Shown here in pieces: positions 40,624-50,778 of a DNA stretch of 64,000 nt (positions within the stretch are counted from its first letter, which is position 1; the number at the start of each line of letters is the position of its first letter). The DNA lies in assembly GCA_021927905.1 (NCBI GenBank), contig BLLK01000047.1, positions 4,278,001-4,342,000 on the forward strand, given 5' to 3'. The notes beneath the pieces were generated by a model, which saw only the letters and a list, made by a program, of their open reading frames with translations, was not told where the DNA came from and did not search any database. This DNA comes from Chaetoceros tenuissimus. Taxonomy: Eukaryota > Bacillariophyta > Thalassiosirophyceae > Chaetocerotales > Chaetocerotaceae. The position numbers were made by a program, and so were the translations under genes.

Positions 40624-43239
40624 TTAGTTCTCCTCTGTTGCTTTCCCTGCATCCTTGGCTCCTCCTTCTGGATTCTTTTTCTTTGGCCGTCTTTTTTGCA
40701 TTCTTCGTTGATTACGAGATTGTTTTGGTTTATGTTCCGCTTCTTGATCATCTTTCTTTTCATTGGCAGCAGATTGAAGTGAAGACTTTGGTTGTCGACG
40801 CTTTGGTGAAGGAGCAGCTGCACCTTTGGAATCTTTACTTTGTTCATTTTTCTTGTTGCTTTTCTCTTGGCCATTAGCTTTCTTTTCAGATTTCTTCTTT
40901 GTAGTGCTATTTCCTTCGTCATTTTTCTTTCCTTCATCCTTTTTCTCTTCGCCCTTTCCTTTCTTTTTATTGCGATTACGGTTTCTTCCTTTCTTTCGTT
41001 TGTGGGTATCTTTCTGCTCTTCTTTCTGTTCAACCTTTTCAATGTCCATCGTAGAATTACCTTCTTCTTCTTCCTTCTCATCTTCAACTGCATCCCACAT
41101 GGTGACATCATCCAACAGATCCATAATGTCTGCAGCATCTTCATCATTCGGATCTCTATGGATCAATTTATAACTACCAATGATATCTTTGACCTTGTCG
41201 CAATCTATAAAAAGCTGTTCCATTCTATCCGCTGCATTGCGCAAAGCATCCATGACACGTTTAGTACCATTTTCATCCATGGGAATTGCTAAATCATGAG
41301 GACAATGTGAATCATGTGTTTCAAATGGATCTTCAATCACAAATCTCCAAAATCTACTTGATTTGAATACAGTCTTTTGCAAAGACAAGTTCCCAAGACG
41401 GATAGATATTGCGGTAGTCTCATGTGGAAAGTTTCTAGCATAGAAATGAAAGAAACCAGCCAAGAGGCATGATACGGGTGTAGCACGAAATTCTTCAGGT
41501 TGTTCCCATATTCCACGCTTGTGAACTTGTTCACTTGTCAAGTAGACAGTCTTGAGTCCATTGACTGTATGCATTCTATCGTTTGGATCATATTTCAAGC
41601 CATGTTTTGCCATGAATACTGGACATTGTAAATTCGGTACAAAGCCAATGCACTGCAAATAAAAAATAGTCATGACCATCCAAGTATAGCTACTCAAAGT
41701 ATTATCCGCTGCACTTCCAATATCGTGATGCTTGATCCAAGACTTGATACTCAACATGAGCATCTTGACACGTAGATCCATGGTAGAATATGCTTTTAAA
41801 AGTCCACTATTCCTCACTGCGATATCATTTAAAATGCAAATATCAAAATGTAACGAACCATCATTGCTAAATGGATTATTCGCATGTAGATAATTCCCCT
41901 TGACAACAGGTACACGAGCATATGGAATCGCTTCACATTTTGTAAATTCCACCTTGGAAGTATTCCCCTCATGACTTCTAGAACGAAAGATACCTGCCAA
42001 TCGAAACACAGTCTTTTTCACATGTTGCTGATACTTGGCTTTATCGATTTCACCAGATTGATATTGTTGTTGATAATACCACATTTGTGGAATGTAAAGT
42101 GATAAATCTACATCGGAACTTTTTCCCAGTGACAACTCCGACAGGCAACTTCCATACACTTCTAATACAGCACCCTTGAAGACATTGGAAATGAGTTGCT
42201 GTAGTCTATTCTTCAAAATGACAATTGAATTGCGATGATGTCTATGCATGTCATATCGATCGAGTGCTAATGGATGTATAATTTTTTCATCCATTTCATC
42301 TGCAAATTTCATCATGGTGGGGTCTACTGTCGCAATCAAAGTGTTCGCAATTATTTCTGAAGGAGATGGTATAGATGTTGGAAACAGTTCTTGAAGCATT
42401 TTGGAAGAAATAAAGTGATCCATGGACGTCGAATTTACATCGTAATGATGTGGCATTCCCTTGTTTTTACGATAAAATCTATACATGTACGTCACGATTT
42501 CTTGATATTCTATTGAGAGAGAATTGAATTGCTTGGTGGTAGATGTAGAATACACTCCCTGTTCTTCAAACAATAGATAGACAGTTGATTTGCGTACCCT
42601 CTTTTGTTTCTTTTTCTCTGCATCAGCTTTACGTGTGACTTTTCGTATATTGGGCCCATTCTTCATTTTCAAGTCATAGTTATCATGATCCTTGTGTGTC
42701 ATGGCTGGTTGAAGGATTGGTAATATAACTTGTAGAGTATTGAATGTGAGATGCATTCGTTCACTTGGTTCTTTGTAGTAAACTGGTTCCATTTCTAGAT
42801 TGGAAGAATCTTGTTTTCCAACGACATTCCATGAATCTTGACTATTTGATTGCTGCAGCTCTTCTTCATCATCTGATACTTGTTTGAGAGTTTCTTCTTG
42901 TGGTTGTATACAAGTCATTTTATGTATCTGATGAAAGACGGCTGATATCTGATCGACAATGTTTGGCACATGTTTTAGATTTGTAATATCGTTCTCTTTC
43001 TCAGTTGAAGTAGAATTTATATCTTTATGATTCTTGTCATAATCTTCCTTGTCATTATTCTTATTTTTAGAATCTCGAGAATAAATCAAAGCCAAAAGTT
43101 TGGTACATGCATGAAGTACCGGTGGAACTGAGTTATTGATTGACTCATTTTCTTTTTGTTCTTTTTCATGTTTGCTAATCAGCCAACCTTCAGAATTCAA
43201 TTCCAAGTCCGTCACTAAATGACGAGGCAATTCATTCAT
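40624..43239 (-). CDS. non-canonical poly(A)/uridylyl polymerase (Cid1/TRF4-type nucleotidyltransferase)
   Basis: 871 residues, one exon. The Pol-beta-type active site is GSCLSELSLGKSSDVDL (Gly-Ser at ~363, two Asp at ~375-379), with the third carboxylate in LHFDICIL (~466). A central domain follows, and the PAP-associated segment reads LAGFFHFYARNF...ISIRLGN. The N-terminal ~340 residues are charged, and the last ~150 are a Lys/Glu-rich basic tail (KKKGK-type runs) that could bind RNA or target the nucleus or nucleolus. It adds A or U to RNA 3' ends; which nucleotide is not readable. A single long exon is unusual next to its intron-bearing neighbours. Confidence 0.85.
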   Translation of the reverse strand: MNELPRHLVTDLELNSEGWLISKHEKEQKENESINNSVPPVLHACTKLLALIYSRDSKNKNNDKEDYDKNHKDINSTSTEKENDITNLKHVPNIVDQISAVFHQIHKMTCIQPQEETLKQVSDDEEELQQSNSQDSWNVVGKQDSSNLEMEPVYYKEPSERMHLTFNTLQVILPILQPAMTHKDHDNYDLKMKNGPNIRKVTRKADAEKKKQKRVRKSTVYLLFEEQGVYSTSTTKQFNSLSIEYQEIVTYMYRFYRKNKGMPHHYDVNSTSMDHFISSKMLQELFPTSIPSPSEIIANTLIATVDPTMMKFADEMDEKIIHPLALDRYDMHRHHRNSIVILKNRLQQLISNVFKGAVLEVYGSCLSELSLGKSSDVDLSLYIPQMWYYQQQYQSGEIDKAKYQQHVKKTVFRLAGIFRSRSHEGNTSKVEFTKCEAIPYARVPVVKGNYLHANNPFSNDGSLHFDICILNDIAVRNSGLLKAYSTMDLRVKMLMLSIKSWIKHHDIGSAADNTLSSYTWMVMTIFYLQCIGFVPNLQCPVFMAKHGLKYDPNDRMHTVNGLKTVYLTSEQVHKRGIWEQPEEFRATPVSCLLAGFFHFYARNFPHETTAISIRLGNLSLQKTVFKSSRFWRFVIEDPFETHDSHCPHDLAIPMDENGTKRVMDALRNAADRMEQLFIDCDKVKDIIGSYKLIHRDPNDEDAADIMDLLDDVTMWDAVEDEKEEEEGNSTMDIEKVEQKEEQKDTHKRKKGRNRNRNKKKGKGEEKKDEGKKNDEGNSTTKKKSEKKANGQEKSNKKNEQSKDSKGAAAPSPKRRQPKSSLQSAANEKKDDQEAEHKPKQSRNQRRMQKRRPKKKNPEGGAKDAGKATEEN

Positions 43240-43611
43240 TATATATAGTATGTTGTAGTTTTGAAAATAGGATATGAATACAGAGAAGAGATATTCATAA
43301 GTTTAATTCAATAAAAATAGGAAACATGAAATAATGAAAGGCGAAGAAGAGAAAGAGGGAAACTGAGGTAGCTACTTGACTTGCTACTTTTGTTATTCGA
43401 CTTGCTATTTAATGCTATATTCTACCTTGCTAGATACGAAAAAAGACATTTTGAGACTTCTTTAGTTGCGAACCCTTCCACCAAAGTCTGCATCATTCAT
43501 ACTTTCAAAAATGTTCCGACAAAATAAATGCAGTTTCACAGCTCCACATTCCTTTATCGCAAAACGAGTACAACATATATTTTTGAAAATCAATACAATC
43601 TTCTTAATATA
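43240..43611. other. upstream region shared by two divergent genes
   Basis: About 370 bases between the polymerase start and the ATG at 43612. An in-frame ATG at 43528 would add 28 residues to the plus-strand gene, but these look non-coding. No clear promoter element. Confidence 0.4.
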
Positions 43612-43923
43612 ATGCCTTTAATCTGTGGTTGTTCAGGAAAAGAACAAGTCATACCCGCCAAGGAAGAAAAGGAAGATGTTACAGATTTAAAAGTAATTGC
43701 AAAAATTGCACAATTTCCAGAGGTGAAACAAATGAAAAACAAAGAAGATGGTAGTATTGGAAAAGAGATTCAAAATGGTTCTAAAGTGCCGGCTTCTATT
43801 GATACTACTCCTAGTAGTAATGTATCGTCGTACTCAATGGAACAAGAAGCACAAGACGAAAGCATAGTCAAAGATATTGCTACTGTTTCGCAAGAGGAAG
43901 ATAAAGACGAAGGCAGTCTGTAG
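43612..43923 (+). CDS. short paralogue of the 45.0-48.4 kb family (N-terminal region only)
   Basis: 103 residues from the ATG at 43612. After MPLICGCSGKE and a charged spacer comes DLKVIAKIAQFPEVKQMKN, a diverged form of the segment near residues 34-53 of the tandem genes downstream (DPKVISNIAQFPSVKQMRN). The rest is Ser/Glu-rich and ends early, so it lacks the large C-terminal domain of the family. It may be a truncated relic or a short functional form. The CGC near the N-terminus could be lipid-modified. Confidence 0.55.
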   Translation: MPLICGCSGKEQVIPAKEEKEDVTDLKVIAKIAQFPEVKQMKNKEDGSIGKEIQNGSKVPASIDTTPSSNVSSYSMEQEAQDESIVKDIATVSQEEDKDEGSL

Positions 43924-44790
43924 TAACAAGAGAGACTATGAAGGAATCAACTTTATGATTTTGTTTTTGATGGTAATAGAGGAGCAAATCTATTCTTCTT
44001 TAGCAAAGCTTATTGATGATATAGACAGCACCAAACAAGAAGGAAATTGCTTGTATCTAAAGAGGGATGCTTTTCACTCCTCTGTAGTTGTTTTTTGTAA
44101 ATTAAAAATATAATTCAATCAATATTTTTCAAAGGGAAAGATGTGAACAAAAGAGCTGATTATGCATATTCATCAATCAATATGATGGTAGATTGTATCT
44201 AATGGCAAGGTCAACCTGCCATTAGTAATCTGCGATCAATGCTTCTTTTGTTGTTTTCATCTCATAACCTCTATTTAAAAACTAATACATTGCACATTCG
44301 TATTTTAGCTAAACTCAAAATCCTTTCGGAACGCACACTCATCAAGCAAAATTGAATTGTATCGTTTCTTTTTGAACCCTTTCAGCAACATTCAAAGCCT
44401 GATTCCCATACAAAATGTGTTGATTGTTATGTCTGTATGGTTGTTTGAATCGATTGCATTGTTTGAAGCTCGTTTCAATCGATGTTGATTTGTCTATGTA
44501 TGTAAGTACGTACGTGGGATGAGTGAGTCCCAGGAACCAAAATTAGGTGGTTTTCCATCAAATTCTGAACGAACAAAGCCCTCTGAATTTTTTCTATGAT
44601 TTTTCCCAATATCAGCGGAAAACATTCTATTAGATCGGTATTTTACTTTAAGTGTACATATTGCCTAGCTCTCAATCAATTCAATTTTTTATCGACCCAT
44701 TGATTTCATTCATACCACACATGTACGTACAGGGGTTAAGTAAGCGGTCAACACTCGTCGCTTCGCTCCTCCCGTTGACCTTGATAATGA
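43924..44790. other. intergenic region before the tandem array
   Basis: No supported gene. A 7-bp inverted repeat, GGTCAAC (44746-44752) with GTTGACC (44774-44780), frames a short hairpin just before the first array unit. The rest is AT-rich spacer. Confidence 0.45.
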
Positions 44791-44981
44791 AAAAGTTAAG
44801 AGGAATGCTCTCCTCGTTCGCATCGAAATAAGATATTTTCAAATATTGACACTTGTCACTGACGATTGAATTCTGAACTCTGAGGAGATAGATAGATCTT
44901 TTTAGAAACGCTCACAACAACAAAAACGCGAACCTTCAACCGCTTACCTCAACTCAACCATTCAAGTGATTTGCAATAGTA

Positions 44982-44990
44982 TATATAATA
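44982..44990 (+). promoter_or_regulatory. TATA-like element, repeated in each unit
   Basis: TATATAATA lies 26-34 bases before the ATG at 45016. The same element is at 45621-45629 and 46261-46269 in units 2 and 3. Distance to the ATG implies a very short 5' leader if it is a real TATA box. Each truncated copy therefore keeps a complete proximal promoter. Confidence 0.5.
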
Positions 44991-45015
44991 GGGGAGTAGA
45001 TAGTCATCGAACACA

Positions 45016-45429
45016 ATGGGCTTTCTAGAAACAATCTTTTCCTGCTTTTATGATAAAAGGAAGCAAAAACAAGAAGATGAGAAATCAGAAAAAGAAGATG
45101 ATATAGATGTCGGCGATCCAAAAGTGATTTCTAATATTGCTCAGTTTCCATCTGTGAAACAAATGAGAAATATGTCTACTATCCAGGAAGAAAAGGAGGG
45201 AGATGTTACTGTGGATAACGACGATGACAATCAGAAACGACAATCAGTAGATAATGATCAAGACACTGCCACAAACGATCAGAAAGTGGATGATTCAACA
45301 GTTGAAGAATTAAAGAAACTTTTTCCAGAACTTACGATTGGTTTCAATACTCCAGAAGCTGAATGGAACGACATGAGTCAACCTATTCGATGCACTTACA
45401 AAGAATATGATACGTCGATATCTGACTAA
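45016..45429 (+). CDS. truncated tandem copy 1 of the SHFWGEP-family gene
   Basis: 137 residues: MGFLETIFSCFYDK, a charged region, the family motif DPKVISNIAQFPSVKQMRN, an acidic linker with DNDDDNQ, then a conserved-looking LKKLFPELTIGFN segment, ending ...YDTSISD. The stop is created at the repeat junction. An N-terminal MG followed by a Cys at position 10 could allow myristoylation and palmitoylation. It lacks the whole C-terminal domain and is probably a by-product of duplication, though it keeps its promoter and a clean frame. Confidence 0.7.
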   Translation: MGFLETIFSCFYDKRKQKQEDEKSEKEDDIDVGDPKVISNIAQFPSVKQMRNMSTIQEEKEGDVTVDNDDDNQKRQSVDNDQDTATNDQKVDDSTVEELKKLFPELTIGFNTPEAEWNDMSQPIRCTYKEYDTSISD

Positions 45430-45654
45430 AAAAGTTAAGAGGAATGCTCTCCTCGTTCGCATCGAAATAAGATATTTTCAAATATTGACACTTGTCACTG
45501 ACGATTGAATTCTGAACTCTGAGGAGATAGATAGATCTTTTTAGAAACGCTCACAACAACAAAAACGCGAACCTTCAACCGCTTACCTCAACTCAACCAT
45601 TCAAGTGATTTGCAATAGTATATATAATAGGGGAGTAGATAGTCATCGAACACA

Positions 45655-46068
45655 ATGGGCTTTCTAGAAACAATCTTTTCCTGCTTTTATGATAAAAGGA
45701 AGCAAAAACAAGAAGATGAGAAATCAGAAAAAGAAGATGATATAGATGTCGGCGATCCAAAAGTGATTTCTAATATTGCTCAGTTTCCATCTGTGAAACA
45801 AATGAGAAATATGTCTACTATCCAGGAAGAAAAGGAGGGAGATGTTACTGTGGATAACGACGATGACAATCAGAAACGACAATCAGTAGATAATGATCAA
45901 GACACTGCCACAAACGATCAGAAAGTGGATGATTCAACAGTTGAAGAATTAAAGAAACTTTTTCCAGAACTTACGATTGGTTTCAATACTCCAGAAGCTG
46001 AATGGAACGACATGAGTCAACCTATTCGATGCACTTACAAAGAATATGATACGTCGATATCTGACTAA
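45655..46068 (+). CDS. truncated tandem copy 2, identical to copy 1
   Basis: The same 137-residue product as copy 1, from a unit that appears identical at the nucleotide level, so the copying was recent, has been homogenised by conversion, or was introduced by the assembly. See copy 1 for the content of the protein. Confidence 0.7.
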   Translation: MGFLETIFSCFYDKRKQKQEDEKSEKEDDIDVGDPKVISNIAQFPSVKQMRNMSTIQEEKEGDVTVDNDDDNQKRQSVDNDQDTATNDQKVDDSTVEELKKLFPELTIGFNTPEAEWNDMSQPIRCTYKEYDTSISD

Positions 46069-46294
46069 AAAAGTTAAGAGGAATGCTCTCCTCGTTCGCA
46101 TCGAAATAAGATATTTTCAAATATTGACACTTGTCACTGACGATTGAATTCTGAACTCTGAGGAGATAGATAGATCTTTTTAGAAACGCTCACAACAACA
46201 AAAACGCGAACCTTCAACCGCTTACCTCAACTCAACCAATCAAAGTGATTTGTAATAGTATATATAATAGGGGAGTAGATAGTCATCGAACACA

Positions 46295-48378
46295 ATGGGC
46301 TTTCTAGAAACAATCTTTTCCTGCTTTTATGATAAGAAAAAGCAAAAACAAGAGGATGCGAAATCAGAACAAGAAGAAGATGCTATAGATATCGGCGATC
46401 CAAAAGTGATTTCCAATATTGCTCAGTTTCCATCTGTGAAACAAATGAGAAATATGTCTACTATCCAGGAAGAAAAGGAGGGTGATGTCACTGTGGATAA
46501 CGACGATGACAATCAGAAACGGCAATCAGTAGATAATGATCAAGACACTGCCACAAACGATCAGAAAGTGGATGATTCAACAGTTGAAGAATTAAAGAAA
46601 CTTTTTCCAGAACTTACGATTGGTTTCAATACTCCAGAAGCTGAATGGAACGACATGAGTCAACCTATTCGATGCACTTACAAAGAATATGATACGTCGA
46701 TATCTGACTATAGAAATGAATTTATTGGAGAAGAACTTCCGACCAATATCAATGGCAAAATATAGAATATCGTGGCATTACACTTAGACAACTTCGAGCT
46801 GTTCATGCATTGGTTCTTAGATTATGTCAAGAAAAGAAGATGATGAGTTCTATACCCGGAGAAGCGCCATGGCCCATTACTGATCCAAACAAAGTTACCC
46901 TCTATGATATTAACGCGAATATCATTCTACCTTTTACAAAACCATTCAAGACGTCTTTGTAGAAGCATTACCGTCTACAGCTGGGACGCAAAATCCGCGT
47001 TGGTTCATGAGTCACTTTTGGGGTGAGCCGTTTCTGCATACCATGGCTTGTATTGAAACTCTATATCAGGATTTCAGTGATAACTTTCAACCGGATTCTT
47101 TTGCGCGTGGAGGAGGAATGACTCTTGATTCACCTATTTGGATTTGTGCGTTTGCAAATAATCAGCATGACTTGAGTGATATTACAGAGAATCCCGAAGA
47201 GTCAGGCTTTGCAAAAGCGCTCGAGGTGGCCAATTATCGCACAGTATCCATCATAGATGAAAACGGCATTGTTTTTACTCGAGTTTGGTGTGTGGAAGAA
47301 TTGTATCTAACTCATTTGTATTCACAAAAACAAAAGACCGAAATTTCCACGAATGATGAAGAAGATAAGCCTAGAGAAGGTCAAATTTGGGCTATTTACA
47401 CTGCATATGAGCATGAGAATGATGATGGAGAGACAAAGAATGCCATTGGTCTCGTAGCGGGTGGAACGACTGTAGATGGAGGTGACGGATCTTATATCGC
47501 TGCTCGAGAAGCAGAGTTTCCAATGAAACGTATCTTGCAATCAAGAAACATCAATATTCAAACTGCTCAAGCTTCGGTTGAAAATGATCGAAGGCATTTT
47601 GAATTCCATCTGCAAAAGAAAAGACTTGAACGCTGAACCATTCGAAGCTCATGAAAATTACGATGAGTTGAATAATGCTGTAAAGGGTGCTTTTGCATGT
47701 TCTTTACCGGCTTTACGAGGCGCATTGGAAGAAGGGGAAGAAGAATGGCAAGAAATGATAAAAGTCATGTCGACAAGTTTAACAAGAGATCCAATGAGAT
47801 TTAACTTTGAAGATGGCTATGGTTGGGATGATCTTGAAACAGATGCAGCAATTCAACTAAATGATCATCTACCATGTAACATTGAAGGTCTAGAGCTGTT
47901 GTATGCACCTTTTGGTGCATCCTTTTACAATGCAGTAGCTAATTTCATTGAAAACAGAGCAACAAATCTCAAATCTCTTGAAATTTGGCATAGCACATGT
48001 GGAACAGGAAAAGATGCAGTCCTTGAAGCTTCCTCAAATTTGGCAAGAGCAATAGGAAGAAGCAATTCGATTGTGAAACTTGAATTATTTCAGACAGATC
48101 TTATTGGATCTCTTTCTTTTCTTTCCTGGATTGAGGCATTCAAGGAAAACAAGTCACTGAGGAAAATTACAATCGCTGGACTAAATAATGGGTATATGAT
48201 AGAAGATGTTGATGAGGATACATATGATGAAGAAGATGAAACCGTTGAAAACCCTGATGACTTTCGACAACGTATCTATTGGAAGGAAGGATTCTTCCCT
48301 AATGCAATGATGACAGATGAGGAAGATACCCGCATCAAGGAAGCTTCAACATGTGACATTGAAATAGATCAAATGTGA
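46295..48378 (+). pseudogene. full-length SHFWGEP-family gene broken by three single-base frameshifts
   Basis: The first part (46295-46765) matches the truncated copies with some changes and runs on past their break point. The frame then changes near 46757-46760 (AAAA), near 46946 (AAAA) and near 47592 (AGGC), and in each case one base more or less restores the next conserved stretch: YRGITLRQLRAVHALVLR; then VEALPSTAGTQNPRWFMSHF with WGEP, DSPIWICAFANNQ and VWCVEEL; then ILNSI...HENYDELN and a long C-terminal region to 48378. The RW(F)xSHFWGEP...WVCAFANNQ...RVWC pattern marks a family I know as common in diatoms but functionally unknown. Either a young pseudogene or consensus errors in short homopolymers. 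Confidence 0.7.
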
Positions 48379-48563
48379 ATATAGCTCTCTCAATCTTCCA
48401 ATAGTGCTTTTTTTAGTTCATTTCGTTGTAAAGTTTGAAAGCCGTTTGGAATAAATCTTGCTTATATTTACGATATGTGCAGTATTCATAGAGAAGTATG
48501 GGTATCAAGAAGTATGCCATTTCAGAAATCCTAGCCTAGATACGATGAAAACATATTTACAAT

Positions 48564-49064
48564 TCACCATTCAAATTTACTCTTTTGTACAGGAGATGCT
48601 TCTTCATCTTCAATTACAGTCAAAGAGAGTCTGCGATGATTATATCTTGTACTTTTTCCACTTGATCTCTTCTCGTTCTCATATCCATCTAGGTTTCCAT
48701 CAGTAACTGGTTCTTGTTGTGGAATGATTCCTTTCTCTACTTCATCAAACCAACTCTTTTTTTGTGAAAAGTTGATAGACGCTATCTCTTGCACTTTCTT
48801 TCCATTATCATGAGGAAGAAATGATGAAGTGGAAGAAGTACGACAATACTTGCTTTGCTTCAATAGCCGACGTCTCTCAGCAGCGAATCTTTTAGTCAGG
48901 ATCTGACGGGTATATGCTGCTCTTTTTGAAGATGCCAAAAGTCGTATTAGATTCTTCCGTATGCATCTTAAAGATTCTTCATTTTGCCTCTCCTTGTCTC
49001 GATTAAATGATCGGGCAGGAAGTATTTCGAACTCTTTACGTTGTTGTTGCTCGAAAGAAATCAT
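48564..49064 (-). CDS. basic protein of unknown family, paralogue 1
   Basis: 166 residues from the ATG at 49064; the upstream extension has no support. The core is LIRLLASSKRAAYTRQILTK, then RFAAERRRLLKQ, a strongly basic helix. The C-terminus carries RRLSLTVIEDEEASPVQKS and ends KFEW. The same core and end occur in the gene at 49588-50355. An R(R/S)xS phosphorylation-type site precedes the acidic EDEE. No known domain; nucleic-acid binding or a kinase substrate would suit the charges, as a guess. Confidence 0.65.
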   Translation of the reverse strand: MISFEQQQRKEFEILPARSFNRDKERQNEESLRCIRKNLIRLLASSKRAAYTRQILTKRFAAERRRLLKQSKYCRTSSTSSFLPHDNGKKVQEIASINFSQKKSWFDEVEKGIIPQQEPVTDGNLDGYENEKRSSGKSTRYNHRRLSLTVIEDEEASPVQKSKFEW

Positions 49065-49587
49065 GATGATGCAAATGATTAAATGTGAATATATTTTTTC
49101 GATTGTAGTATTGGTGTTATGATGACTTGGTTCACTAATGAAGATGCCGTATGGAACACGGATGCTGTATCTCTCCAACTGAAATCAGTAGTGGTGATGG
49201 AAAGAACAATGTATGAACATTATTTTTATCGGACTTTTCCACAAAAGTCGCTGTTCGGACTTTCAATCTCGGAATAATTATTTGGGAACAACCTATTACG
49301 TGGAGATTTCTTTCATACAAGAGAGAACGAAGGAAAGAGTGAAGATGAAAACAAATTTTGAAGAAAACAACAAACTTTCTTAGAAACTCCCGTTCGGTAA
49401 TAATTGTATACAAATGTCGGCGAGAATGTACGAACGTTTGCTTCTTCCGAAAAAATGTAGGAACAACGGAATCCCTGGGAAATCTGTTTTTTTATTACTG
49501 CAAGAAATACCGAAGTGGTGTATACATCATCTATAAATGAAGTTTGGATCAATATAATTTAACCTTTTATATATTATTGAAATGAAG
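49065..49587. other. intergenic region
   Basis: This is the upstream side of paralogue 1 and the 3' side of paralogue 2. AT-rich, with no gene or repeat that I can support. Confidence 0.4.
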
Positions 49588-50355
49588 CTACCATTCAAAC
49601 CCTTCCTTTTGAATAAAAGAAGGTTCTTCATTTTGAACCATTGTCATAGAAAATCGACGAAGAGCACCGCCTTCTACTCTCGTATTTACATTGTAATCTC
49701 TTTCTGCATTATCCGGAATCATTGTATAAAATCTTCCTTCCCTTTTGTGATTAAATTTTTCTTCGTTTGTTGAGTGGTGATCATATGATTGCCATTCGTT
49801 CTTTCTACCTGTTCCTGATTCGCAAGAAGCCCATGTTGAACTGTTTCTTTCTTGAAATTTTGGATAGTTTGCTTCCACATGGAGAATAGCTGCATTGTGT
49901 TTGCTTGTATATCTATTCCTCTTTCTCAAAATTCTCCGCTTCTCAGCACTAAATCTTTGTTTCAAGCATTGTCGGGTATAAGTTGCTCGTTTGGAAGCAT
50001 CCAAAAGACGTATCAGAGTCGTTCGCATGATATATTCAGGATCGCATTCTCCTGTTCCACTGTTCCCATTTTGGAAAGATGTATTGACTGGTATATTAGG
50101 TCTCCAAGCTGGCGAATCTTGCTCTCCTCTCGTCCAAGAAGAATGGACTCCTCCTGGTTGAGATGTATTATATAGAAAACTGCTTCTCGTAGTAGACTTG
50201 TTGTTCGTCACCTGGAGCTGTTGTTGAATACTAGTATGTGTTCTCCAAGATTCATCAGATCCGCAACCTTGGTAAAACCGATTGCAAGAAGGAGCCATTC
50301 GTCGTTGATGTTCAAAATATGGTGTGTGCAAATTTTCTTCCTCGGGTGCATACAT
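49588..50355 (-). CDS. basic protein of unknown family, paralogue 2
   Basis: 255 residues. An N-terminal ~115-residue Ser/Gln/Asn-rich region is absent from paralogue 1. Then comes the shared core TLIRLLDASKRATYTRQCLK with RFSAEKRRILRKRNRY, a linker, and the shared end RRFSMTMVQNEEPSFIQKEG with FEW. Between core and end the two proteins differ widely, so constraint lies on the basic helix and the C-terminal peptide. Confidence 0.65.
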   Translation of the reverse strand: MYAPEEENLHTPYFEHQRRMAPSCNRFYQGCGSDESWRTHTSIQQQLQVTNNKSTTRSSFLYNTSQPGGVHSSWTRGEQDSPAWRPNIPVNTSFQNGNSGTGECDPEYIMRTTLIRLLDASKRATYTRQCLKQRFSAEKRRILRKRNRYTSKHNAAILHVEANYPKFQERNSSTWASCESGTGRKNEWQSYDHHSTNEEKFNHKREGRFYTMIPDNAERDYNVNTRVEGGALRRFSMTMVQNEEPSFIQKEGFEW

Positions 50356-50778
50356 TTCTGTATAGTAGTAGAAGAATGAATAGAATGAAAATGAAGTGGC
50401 GGAGTAAATATATTTATGTGATCGAAGGCAATAAGTAATAAAGAGGGCCTCGTACGATCAATGTCCCAACGAGTATCGAGGACTGCTTTGTCACAATATC
50501 GAATTTGACTTCTTTTCTGCCGACGCGGCGGAATACCTTTCATTCCCATTCGGACTTTTACTCTTCCTTGCCCTTGCCTCTTTCTATTACGTACTTTCCG
50601 AACCAGCTCATTCGCTTTTTAAAGTAGAGTGACCGCAAAAAGTTCAGACTCACTCAGACTCGTTCTCTTCTGTTCTTTTCAAATTTCAGAAGTCATCAAG
50701 AGTAACGAGTACCATGAAGTGTGATAGTATCATAACTGAATCAATAAAGATTCAATTAATTCTCTATTTACATACAAA
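50356..50778. promoter_or_regulatory. divergent upstream region
   Basis: The ~420 bases between the start of basic paralogue 2 (minus) and of the reductase-like membrane enzyme (plus) should hold both promoters. It includes a comparatively GC-rich patch (CTGCCGACGCGGCGGAAT near 50518). No named element. Confidence 0.4.

Larger units (their letters stand above)
44791..46294. repeat. 639-bp tandem units: promoter plus 5' gene portion
   Basis: AAAAGTTAAGAGGAATGCTC begins units at 44791, 45430 and 46069, an exact 639-base period. Units 1 and 2 look identical base for base. Unit 3 begins the same way but has small differences (for example an extra base before its start codon) and runs on into the long gene. 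Each unit holds about 225 bases upstream sequence and an ATG-started frame. Units 1 and 2 are cut inside codon 138, where the junction itself makes a TAA stop. Confidence 0.95.

Noticed and set aside
44016-44113. Downstream open frame after the short family member at 43612-43923
   Set aside because: No similarity to the C-terminal domain of the family and no splice sites that would join it.
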